Positions 1 to 4,602 of a stretch of DNA of 5,129 bases are shown in pieces (the first letter of the stretch is position 1; each line of letters starts with the position of its first letter). Made by a program: the position numbers and the translations under genes. The stretch lies in the NCBI GenBank assembly GCA_035632095.1, contig DASQHM010000068.1:1-5129 (forward strand). Direction: 5' to 3'. The notes under the pieces are model-generated. The model worked only from the letters and a program-made list of their open reading frames with translations. It was not told the origin of the DNA and ran no database searches. Source of the DNA: DASQHM01 sp035632095. GTDB lineage: Bacteria > Pseudomonadota > Alphaproteobacteria > Ferrovibrionales > Ferrovibrionaceae.

Positions 1-192
1 GTCAAGGATGCCTGCGACTATGCGCCCGAGCGGATCGCCGATTTCGGCGCGCGCTTCACCGCGCCGGCCTATCCGGGCGAGACCTTGCGCACGGAGATTT
101 GGCAGGACGGCAACATCGTGTCGTTCCGCTGCCGGTCGATCGAGCGCGACACGATCGTGATCGGCAACGGCCGGGTCACGCTCCGCTCGTGA
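1..192 (+). CDS. MaoC-like hotdog dehydratase, C-terminal fragment
   Basis: This is the tail (63 residues plus TGA at 190-192) of a gene whose start lies left of the window. The reading frame is open from base 1. It contains a stretch reading FGARFTAPAYPGETLRTEIW, which fits the conserved C-terminal hotdog half of MaoC-type (R)-specific enoyl-CoA hydratases: the substrate-loop 'RF..P.YPGETL' followed by a beta strand. The rest reads as alternating strands ending in VTLRS. Known members hydrate or dehydrate acyl-CoA thioesters in fatty-acid or polyhydroxyalkanoate-type metabolism and act in the cytosol. The catalytic Asp/His of the family would lie upstream and cannot be seen, so activity and substrate are open. 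The stop overlaps the start of the next gene by four bases, which suggests cotranscription and translational coupling. Family assignment is fairly secure; the specific substrate is unknown. Confidence 0.75.
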   Translation, partial: VKDACDYAPERIADFGARFTAPAYPGETLRTEIWQDGNIVSFRCRSIERDTIVIGNGRVTLRS

Positions 193-1133
193 GCGAACCG
201 CCCACGCTCGCCGACGTTCGCGCGGCGGCGGCCCGGATCCACGGCCGCGTCCGCCGCACGCCCATGCTGGCGGCGCAGCCGTCGCGGCAAGACCTTCCGG
301 CGGACGTCACCTTCAAGCTCGAATGCCTGCAGATCGCCGGATCGTTCAAGGCGCGCGGCGCCACCAACAAGTTGCTGACTTTGGCGCCCGAACGGCTGGC
401 CAAGGGCCTGATCACCGCCAGCGGCGGCAATCACGGCCTCGGCGTGGCTTACGCCGCCTGGCAGGCGAAGGTCCCGGCCACCGTGTACCTGCCGCACAGC
501 ACGCCGCCCGCAAAGGCATCGATGTTGCGCGCCTGGGGCGCCGAGGTGGTGATGCACGGTGCCGTGTGGGACGACGCCAACGCCGCCGCGCTTGCCGCGG
601 CGGAAACGTCGGGCCGCGCCTATGTGCATCCCTTCGACGATGCGGCGGTGATCGCCGGCCAGGGAACCGTGGCGCTGGAAATCCTCGAAGACGCGCCGGA
701 CACGGACGTGATCATGGTCGCCATCGGCGGCGGCGGGCTGATTTCCGGCATCGCGCTCGCGGCCAAGGCCTTGAAGCCCGGCATTCGCGTCATCGGCGTC
801 GAGCCGACGGGCGCGCCGACGCTTCATCAAAGTCTTGCGGCGGGCGGGCTGGTCGAACTCGAACGCATCGACACACGCGCGACCACCTTGGCGCCGCGAA
901 AAAGTGCGCAGATCAATCTGGACCTTATCCGGCGTTTCGTGGATCAGGTGGTGCTGGTCAGCGATGCGGAGATGCTCGAGGCCGCGCGGCGCTTGTGGTC
1001 CGAGTACGCCGTAGGCGCGGAATTGTCGGCCGCGGCGGGGTTCGCGGCGCTGGTCTCGGGGCGCTACGGGCCGCCGCCGGGCGCGAAGGTCTGCGTTCTG
1101 GTCTGCGGCGCCGGCACGGACGGCATCGGCTGA
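189..1133 (+). CDS. PLP-dependent threonine/serine dehydratase family protein
   Basis: This is a 314-residue fold-type II PLP enzyme, expected to be a cytosolic amino-acid dehydratase or racemase that deaminates Ser/Thr-like substrates to 2-oxo acids. Visible motifs are GSFKARGA, with Schiff-base Lys54; ASGGNHG, with Asn81 contacting the cofactor; the tetraglycine loop GGGGLISG (180-187) that holds the PLP phosphate; and VIGVEP (201-206). The C-terminal VCGAGTDG places Cys306 where many bacterial threonine dehydratases have Ser and mammalian serine dehydratases have Cys. There is no ACT regulatory domain, so it is the short catabolic form rather than biosynthetic IlvA. I chose GTG at 189 because it overlaps the preceding TGA (GTGA) and yields the usual N-terminus. 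The frame stays open upstream to 99, but that part lies inside the MaoC frame. A clear Shine-Dalgarno is missing, in keeping with coupled translation. The exact substrate cannot be told from sequence; a hydroxy-amino-acid such as 3-hydroxyaspartate is possible. Confidence 0.88.
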   Translation: MSEPPTLADVRAAAARIHGRVRRTPMLAAQPSRQDLPADVTFKLECLQIAGSFKARGATNKLLTLAPERLAKGLITASGGNHGLGVAYAAWQAKVPATVYLPHSTPPAKASMLRAWGAEVVMHGAVWDDANAAALAAAETSGRAYVHPFDDAAVIAGQGTVALEILEDAPDTDVIMVAIGGGGLISGIALAAKALKPGIRVIGVEPTGAPTLHQSLAAGGLVELERIDTRATTLAPRKSAQINLDLIRRFVDQVVLVSDAEMLEAARRLWSEYAVGAELSAAAGFAALVSGRYGPPPGAKVCVLVCGAGTDGIG

Positions 1134-1139
1134 ATTATT

Positions 1140-1170
1140 GGGCAACGAAGGCCTATGCCTAACGTTGCCC
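1140..1170 (+). terminator. Hairpin just after the dehydratase stop, possible terminator
   Basis: GGGCAACG (1140-1147) pairs perfectly with CGTTGCCC (1163-1170). An inner AGGC/GCCT stem (1149-1152 with 1157-1160) closes a 4-base loop, with a one-to-two base internal bulge. The hairpin begins 6 bases after the stop codon, the normal place for transcript termination. No U-tract follows (CATCCAACTTTA), so it is not a textbook intrinsic terminator. It could instead work as a 3'-end stabiliser or belong to a dispersed palindromic repeat family. Confidence 0.5.
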
Positions 1171-1179
1171 CATCCAACT

Positions 1180-1208
1180 TTAACGGTTTATGAACCCTGT
1201 CCCGTTAA
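1180..1208 (+). promoter_or_regulatory. Inverted repeat with CtrA-like box upstream of PAS gene
   Basis: TTAACGG (1180-1186) and CCGTTAA (1202-1208) form a perfect 7-bp inverted repeat with 22-bp centre-to-centre spacing, about two helical turns, which would suit a dimeric regulator. The left part also reads TTAA-N7-TGAA (1180-1194), one base off the alphaproteobacterial CtrA consensus TTAA-N7-TTAA. It lies 19 to 47 bases before the first candidate start of the PAS gene, in an AT-richer island within otherwise GC-rich DNA. What is seen is the repeat; its role as an operator or promoter is inferred. Confidence 0.35.
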
Positions 1209-1226
1209 TCTTGGCAGTGAGGAAGG

Positions 1227-1799
1227 GTGCCTTTCGCCGACGCCGGGACAAAGTTCATGTCAGCCTTCGCAACCGAGGCCGCTGTCCGCCAGCCTTCCTC
1301 CGTGGAGACCGAGGGCGACGGCGTGCACCACAATCCCAACATCCGCGATCCGCGCCTGGCGCGCCTGTACGACTATTGGTGCGAGCGGCGCGGCTCCGAT
1401 GCGATGCCGCGGCGGTGCGACATCGATCCGCTGAAGTTTCCCTATGTGCTCGGCAACATCATGCTGGTCGAGGTGCAGCGCGAGCCGCAGCGCTTTCGCG
1501 TGCGCCTGCACGGCAGTCACATGGTGCAGCGCGCCGGCTACGACATGACCGGCAAATGGCTCGACGAACTGCCCGGGCCTGAATACCGCGCCTATGTGAT
1601 CGAGCGCTGCCGCGGATTGGTGGAAACCCGCAAGCCCCTGGTGACCGTCCACGACCGCATTCTCGACGGCCGCGCCTGGCGCTATGAAGTCCTGTGGCTG
1701 CCGTTCTCGGAAAACGGCCGCGACGCGGATGTCCTGCTCTGTGCGCTGATCTATCAGGACAAGCCTCTGCCGCAAACCGACCCGCTTTCACCGGCCTGA
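1227..1799 (+). CDS. Single PAS-domain protein (PAS_5-like)
   Basis: This is a 190-residue protein (180 if it starts at ATG 1257) made almost wholly of one PAS fold. The segment from about residue 40 to 175 shows the order seen in alphaproteobacterial PAS_5 proteins: a helix around LYDYW, then 'DIDPLKFPYVLGNIMLVEV', RFRVRLHGSHMVQ, GYDMTGKWLDELPG, a helix (YVIERCRGLVETRKP), and final strands WRYEVLWLPFS and VLLCALIY. No kinase, GGDEF, EAL or DNA-binding domain is attached, and no membrane segment or signal peptide is visible. It probably senses a small ligand or partner and acts through another protein; the ligand is unknown. The start is uncertain: GTG 1227 is preceded by GAGGAAGG, close to the start codon, while ATG 1257 lacks a clear ribosome site but leaves room for a leader. 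It stands alone between a hairpin and the LpxR gene. The family call is from recognised sequence pattern, not a profile search. Confidence 0.75.
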   Translation: MPFADAGTKFMSAFATEAAVRQPSSVETEGDGVHHNPNIRDPRLARLYDYWCERRGSDAMPRRCDIDPLKFPYVLGNIMLVEVQREPQRFRVRLHGSHMVQRAGYDMTGKWLDELPGPEYRAYVIERCRGLVETRKPLVTVHDRILDGRAWRYEVLWLPFSENGRDADVLLCALIYQDKPLPQTDPLSPA

Positions 1800-1839
1800 A
1801 CCGCTGCCGCCCGTCCATGTGTTGAATTTCGGGCGCGCG

Positions 1840-1864
1840 GCCGCGGCGCTTGGCTCGCCGCGGC
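1840..1864 (+). terminator. GC-rich hairpin between PAS and LpxR genes
   Basis: GCCGCGGCG (1840-1848) and CGCCGCGGC (1856-1864) make a perfect 9-bp stem with a 7-base loop (CTTGGCT), 41 bases after the PAS stop. No T-run follows, so intrinsic termination is doubtful. In DNA this GC-rich such stems can arise by chance. The loop holds the candidate -35 element of the next promoter. Confidence 0.3.
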
Positions 1865-1879
1865 GCGATGCCCTAGTAT
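1850..1879 (+). promoter_or_regulatory. Candidate sigma-70-type promoter for the LpxR gene
   Basis: TTGGCT (1850-1855) and TAGTAT (1874-1879) are separated by 18 bases and resemble the TTGACA/TATAAT pair. Transcription would begin at about 1886-1888, at or next to ATG 1888, so the mRNA would be leaderless or nearly so. This agrees with the lack of a Shine-Dalgarno sequence before that ATG. It also argues against the upstream in-frame GTG at 1819. Predicted from sequence only. Confidence 0.35.
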
Positions 1880-1887
1880 CCGCCGCC

Positions 1888-2946
1888 ATGCCCACAGGGA
1901 CCAGTCGCGCCGGGGCCGTCGCTTCGGCTCTTCGGGTCATTTTGCTGCCGGCCGTCGCGGCGCTCGTTCTTGGGTCAGCCGGCGCGAAGGCAGACGATCG
2001 CGGGCGCGTCACCGTGATCGAGGAAAACGATTCGATCGCCGGGCCGACCGACAAGCACTACACCCAGGGCTTGCGCATCTCCTATCTGTCGGCTCCGGTC
2101 GAGCCGGGCGCCGCGTTCGACCGGATGTTCGACGGGCTCGGTGACGCGCTGTTTCCCGCCGACAGCGGCGCACGGCGCCACACCGACTGGGCCATCGGCC
2201 AGAGCATCTTCACGCCGACGGACTTGAAGAGGCGTTTCCCCGATCCGGCGGACCGCCCCTATGGAGCCTGGCTCTACGGCAGCGCCGGTCTGATCCAGGA
2301 CACGGACTCGCGCCGATTGGACGTTCTCGAAGTGCAGCTCGGCATGGTCGGCCCGGCGGCCCTCGGCCGGCAGGCGCAGAACCGCTGGCATCAATACGTC
2401 ATTCACGTCGACACCGCGCTCGGCTGGTCGAGCCAGCTGCACAACGAACCGGGACTGGTTGCGAGTTACGGCCGCAAGTGGCGCCTTGCCGGTAATTTCA
2501 CTGGCAGCGCCTGGGATGCGGACGTGGTTCCCTCCGCCGGCGCGACGCTCGGCAACGTGTTCACCTATGCGGAGGGCGGCGCCATGCTGCGCCTCGGCTA
2601 CAACCTGGGCAGCGACTACGGGCCGCCGCGCATCGCGCCCGGCCAGTCCGGCACCGACTATGTCAACGCGCACCCGGCGGGCGGCGATCTCGGCGCCTAT
2701 GTGTTCGTCGGCGGCGAAGGCCGCCTGGTGGCGCGCAACATCTTTCTCGACGGCAGCAGCTTCGGCCCGAGCCCGAGCGTGGACAAGCGGATGGCGGTCG
2801 GCGACCTGTCGTTCGGCGCGTCGGTGCTGTGGGGTCCCTATGTGCGCGGCAGTTTCGCCTATGTGGTCCGGAGCGAGGAATTTATTGGCCAGCGCGGCGC
2901 CGACCACTTTCCGTCCGTCGGCCTTTCGGTGCATCTGGATTGGTGA
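1888..2946 (+). CDS. lpxR: LpxR-family lipid A 3'-O-deacylase, outer membrane
   Basis: This is a 352-residue precursor. Residues 1-35 are a Sec signal peptide: a basic start, a hydrophobic core around VILLPAVAALVLG, and an AKA cleavage site before Asp36. The mature part matches the LpxR/DUF2219 outer-membrane beta-barrel family, which removes the 3'-acyloxyacyl group of lipid A at the cell surface. Catalytic-site counterparts are visible: Asn47-Asp48 in EEND, TDKHYTQGLR (54-63) with its conserved Thr, and His168 in QNRWHQ after the GMVGPAALG loop. In Salmonella LpxR the matching residues are Asn9, Asp10 and His122. The C-terminal strand ends LSVHLDW, with the terminal aromatic residue used by the BAM insertion machinery. 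I chose ATG 1888 because it gives the signal peptide directly. The open frame back to GTG 1819 would add 23 residues that spoil it. It faces the integrase gene convergently. Family assignment is strong; acyl specificity is untested. Confidence 0.87.
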   Translation: MPTGTSRAGAVASALRVILLPAVAALVLGSAGAKADDRGRVTVIEENDSIAGPTDKHYTQGLRISYLSAPVEPGAAFDRMFDGLGDALFPADSGARRHTDWAIGQSIFTPTDLKRRFPDPADRPYGAWLYGSAGLIQDTDSRRLDVLEVQLGMVGPAALGRQAQNRWHQYVIHVDTALGWSSQLHNEPGLVASYGRKWRLAGNFTGSAWDADVVPSAGATLGNVFTYAEGGAMLRLGYNLGSDYGPPRIAPGQSGTDYVNAHPAGGDLGAYVFVGGEGRLVARNIFLDGSSFGPSPSVDKRMAVGDLSFGASVLWGPYVRGSFAYVVRSEEFIGQRGADHFPSVGLSVHLDW

Positions 2947-2947
2947 C

Positions 2948-2963
2948 GCCGGCGCAGGCCGGC
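2948..2963 (+). terminator. Short GC hairpin right after the LpxR stop
   Basis: GCCGGC (2948-2953) and GCCGGC (2958-2963) can fold into a 6-bp stem with a GCAG loop, starting two bases past the stop codon. There is no T-run after it (CTTGGCGG), so termination is only suggested by position and stability. Confidence 0.3.
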
Positions 2964-3026
2964 CTTGGCGGCGGCGATTGCCATCGCGCCCCCGAAACCC
3001 AATATTGGAGATATGGAAGGGCGGCG

Positions 3027-3075
3027 TGGTGCTGCCGGTAGGAATTGAACCTACGGCCTCCCCCTTACCAAGGGG
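3027..3075 (-). tRNA. tRNA-Thr(GGT) 3' fragment, 5' half missing
   Basis: Read on the - strand, this is the 3' part of a tRNA. It has the anticodon stem 5' bases CCCC (3072-3075), loop TTGGTAA with anticodon GGT (3065-3071), and GGGGG (3060-3064). A 5-base variable loop (3055-3059) precedes a perfect T-arm GTAGG-TTCAATT-CCTAC (3038-3054). Acceptor 3' strand CGGCAGC (3031-3037), discriminator A (3030) and encoded CCA (3027-3029) complete it. Further upstream on the - strand there is no D-arm and no GCTGCCG to pair with the acceptor, and the next base (3076) already breaks the anticodon stem. It is therefore not a functional tRNA but the piece displaced when an element integrated. Confidence 0.85.
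3030..3075. repeat. Left attachment site (att core) within the tRNA-Thr 3' end
   Basis: Tyrosine integrases often recombine within a tRNA gene, with the element carrying a copy of the 3' half so the gene is restored. The identity between this segment and a normal tRNA-Thr ends abruptly at 3075/3076, and the integrase stop codon is only 18 bp further right. This marks the junction between chromosome and element. The exact crossover cannot be fixed without the partner copy, which is expected outside the window to the right. The anticodon stem-loop (3060-3076) is the likely strand-exchange area, by analogy with known systems. Confidence 0.7.
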
Positions 3076-3093
3076 CAGGCACGGCCCGGTAAA

Positions 3094-4113
3094 TCAACGC
3101 CTTGACGGCGCTTCCCCCCGTTTCTTCCCCCGCCTTGCGCCGATCCTCGGCATTTGCCGGCTGGCCGAACGGATGCGCTCCAGGTCTGGCACCGCGTAGC
3201 GCGCCACGCTCTTCACGTCGCGCCAGCCGCCTTTTTCCATCACCGTGCGGAGGTCGATACCCTCGCCGACCATCCAGGTGGCCATGCTGTGCCGCGCCAT
3301 GTGGGGCGTGAACCGCACGCCGAGCCGCTGGCAGAGCGGTTGGAGCCACTTGTAGACCCCGCTCTTGGTCAGCCACGGGAACAGCCGGCCTTTGCCTGCT
3401 GCGACGTCTTGGTCATTCGCCAGCATCACCACCAGCTCGTCGGCGATCGGCGCCGTCCGCCACTCGTCGGTCTTGCCGACGCGGTGGCGCACGTTGCGCC
3501 CGCCCAGGTCCAGATGCGTTACGTCGAGCCGCAGCGCGTCGGTGATGCGGGTGCCTTGATGGAACAGCCAGGCGAGCAGCAGCCGCTTCTTGCCTTCGGT
3601 GTTGGCGATCAGCAGCCGCGCCACCTTCACGTCGACGGCGCGCGTCTCGGGCCTTCGCTCCTTGAACAGCTTGACCCGGAGCCAGGCGCACCAGCCGTTC
3701 TCGGCTGCGTAGTGGAGGATCGCCGCCGCCGGGCGCAGCGCCTCGCGGTTCTTGGTCGCGGCGCTGCGCTCGCCGTAGAGCGCGTTCGCCGCTTCAACAA
3801 GGTCGGCCTGGCCCAGGTCGCGAATCCGGCGGGGTCCGATCTTCGCCACCAGCTTGCCGATACGCTTCTCGTCCGCTTTCGACGGCCGGCGCCAAGCCTC
3901 GTAGAGCTCGGCCGCGCGGGCGAAGCTCAGGTCCTCGCCGGCCTGAGGGGCACGACCTTCGAGGAGCTTGCGCTCGATTTCGTTCTTAAACCGCTCAGCA
4001 GCGCCTTTGTCTGCCGTCTTCGTAGAGACTTCAATGCGCCGTCCACCGATCGTGCCCCGGGCGATGTACCAGGTGTTGCCTTTCCGCCGGCCGGGCGGGA
4101 CGAGCTTGAGCAT
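3094..4113 (-). CDS. int: Tyrosine-recombinase integrase of the element
   Basis: This is a complete 339-residue site-specific recombinase that should integrate and excise the element at tRNA-Thr. The N-terminus (about 10-55, WYIARGTIGGRRIEVSTKT) looks like the beta-strand arm-binding domain of phage integrases. Residues about 62-150 form the helical core-binding domain, and 160-315 the catalytic domain. All catalytic positions can be read: Arg189 (GTRITDAL), Lys214 (VGKTDEW), His271 and Arg274 (HMARHS), Trp297 in the position often held by His (GGWRDV), and the nucleophile Tyr306 (ARYAV). The tail after 318 is basic. ATG 4113 is chosen because GGAGG lies at 4121-4125, seven bases upstream. 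The start lies inside the HTH gene, whose frame continues 187 bases into this one. The 3' end points at the attachment site and at the convergent LpxR gene. No frame damage is seen, so the enzyme is probably active. Confidence 0.93.
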   Translation of the reverse strand: MLKLVPPGRRKGNTWYIARGTIGGRRIEVSTKTADKGAAERFKNEIERKLLEGRAPQAGEDLSFARAAELYEAWRRPSKADEKRIGKLVAKIGPRRIRDLGQADLVEAANALYGERSAATKNREALRPAAAILHYAAENGWCAWLRVKLFKERRPETRAVDVKVARLLIANTEGKKRLLLAWLFHQGTRITDALRLDVTHLDLGGRNVRHRVGKTDEWRTAPIADELVVMLANDQDVAAGKGRLFPWLTKSGVYKWLQPLCQRLGVRFTPHMARHSMATWMVGEGIDLRTVMEKGGWRDVKSVARYAVPDLERIRSASRQMPRIGARRGKKRGEAPSRR

Positions 4114-4289
4114 CGGAGCGCCTCCAGAAGCGCGCGGTAATCGGCCTCAGTGAACCGCATGCCGCGGCCCTTGCCAATCGGGGTAATTCCCGGAAGGTCA
4201 TCCAACCGACGGCGCAGCGTTCGCGTGCTCACGCGCATGGCATCGGCCACCTCGTCGAGCGTGAACAGGCGCGGCAGCGCGATCGTCAC
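3927..4289 (-). CDS. Small excisionase/MerR-like helix-turn-helix protein
   Basis: A 120-residue frame opens with GTG 4289, nine bases after AGGA (4299-4302). Residues 7-58 form a compact winged-helix of the excisionase/HTH_17 kind: RLFTLDEVADAMRVSTRTLRR is the helix-turn-helix, followed by a wing (GITPIGKGRGMRFTEADYRAL) and a last helix. Such proteins next to integrases often act as recombination directionality factors or repress the integration module. Here its role is inferred from fold and position. From about residue 60 the sequence becomes a Ser/Arg/Lys-rich low-complexity tail encoded entirely within the integrase gene in another frame, and no stop occurs until 3927. The tail may be incidental rather than a selected domain. 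The frame is also open upstream to 4583, but that stretch is antisense-like, overlaps the Cys-rich gene and lacks a credible ribosome site. Existence of the HTH gene is likely; its C-terminal extent is what one reads, without proof of function. Confidence 0.72.
   Translation of the reverse strand: MTIALPRLFTLDEVADAMRVSTRTLRRRLDDLPGITPIGKGRGMRFTEADYRALLEALRCSSSSRPAGGKATPGTSPGARSVDGALKSLRRRQTKALLSGLRTKSSASSSKVVPLRPART
4121..4125 (-). promoter_or_regulatory. Strong Shine-Dalgarno site for the integrase, inside the HTH gene
   Basis: On the - strand GGAGG precedes ATG 4113 by seven bases, near-ideal spacing. It sits within codons of the upstream HTH gene, so integrase translation can begin independently of where the HTH frame ends. 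It is the main support for the 4113 start. Confidence 0.75.
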
Positions 4290-4365
4290 GATGGAAATTC
4301 CTAATGCTCGCGGCAGTCGAACGAGGCGCCGACCATCGGTGCCGGGAAGATGATCGGGCAGCCGG
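4290..4365 (-). promoter_or_regulatory. Short spacer between the Cys-rich and HTH genes
   Basis: This 76-base spacer carries the AGGA ribosome site (4299-4302) for the GTG 4289 start. I can see no convincing -35/-10 pair or hairpin terminator in it, so the HTH and integrase genes are probably read from the same leftward transcript as the genes upstream. Confidence 0.3.
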
Positions 4366-4602
4366 TCACTGCGTCCTCGTCTGGCCTTCACCACACCATT
4401 CGTCGAACGCAGTCCAGAGCCATTCGGCACGAAGTATTGACGGTCCCTTAGCTTCTGGCCGCTCGGGATCGTGGTAAGGCAAAACTTCCGGTTTGTGCCG
4501 AGTTGGTGCGCGCGCGCGACAGGTGCCCAAAGGATGGTTGTCGTCGTGAGCGCGCTCGGCGCCCCAGAATTTGCAATCTTCACAATGGATCGGCTTCATC
4601 AT
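4366..4602 (-). CDS. Small four-cysteine phage-type protein, function unknown
   Basis: This is a 78-residue protein with CEDCKFW (Cys7, Cys10), GTCRARAP (Cys28) and, near the end, WLWTAFDEWCGE (Cys70). The pattern C-x2-C-x-F-W ... G-x-C-R ... W-x-T-x3-x-W-C-G-E recurs in short uncharacterised proteins of temperate phages and prophages. The four cysteines could bind zinc or an iron-sulfur centre, which is inference. There is no signal peptide or membrane segment. Two tandem ATG codons are possible starts (4602 and 4599). GGAG at 4607-4610 is four bases from the first and seven from the second, so 4599 may be used in practice. The first ATG overlaps the stop of the upstream ASCH-like gene as ATGA, so the two are probably translationally coupled. 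No function is known to me for this family. Confidence 0.72.
   Translation of the reverse strand: MMKPIHCEDCKFWGAERAHDDNHPLGTCRARAPTRHKPEVLPYHDPERPEAKGPSILRAEWLWTAFDEWCGEGQTRTQ

Noticed and set aside
69..1145. Long - strand frame opposite the PLP dehydratase
   Set aside because: Arg/Gly/His-rich composition typical of a mirrored GC-rich gene, with no motif; the + strand gene is unambiguous.
1819..1887. GTG 1819 as the start of the LpxR gene
   Set aside because: It would put 23 residues ahead of a normal signal peptide and lies in the hairpin/promoter region.
1975..2934. Long - strand frame opposite the LpxR gene
   Set aside because: Shadow of a gene with a signal peptide and active-site residues; no domain of its own is visible.
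2999..3008. Perfect 10-bp palindrome CCAATATTGG just outside the tRNA fragment
   Set aside because: Too short to distinguish from chance. It could be an integrase or regulator site, but nothing else supports that.
3027..3105. Complete tRNA-Thr gene
   Set aside because: The - strand sequence upstream of the anticodon stem lacks a D-arm and any GCTGCCG acceptor strand, so only the 3' part is present.
3154..4140. Long + strand open frame (328 codons) opposite the integrase
   Set aside because: It is antisense to a complete integrase with all catalytic residues, has no recognisable domain, and long antisense frames are expected in DNA of this GC content.
4290..4583. Upstream extension of the HTH frame to an ATG at 4583
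   Set aside because: It overlaps the Cys-rich gene in another frame, its residues show no domain, and the GTG at 4289 has a ribosome site and sits directly before the HTH.
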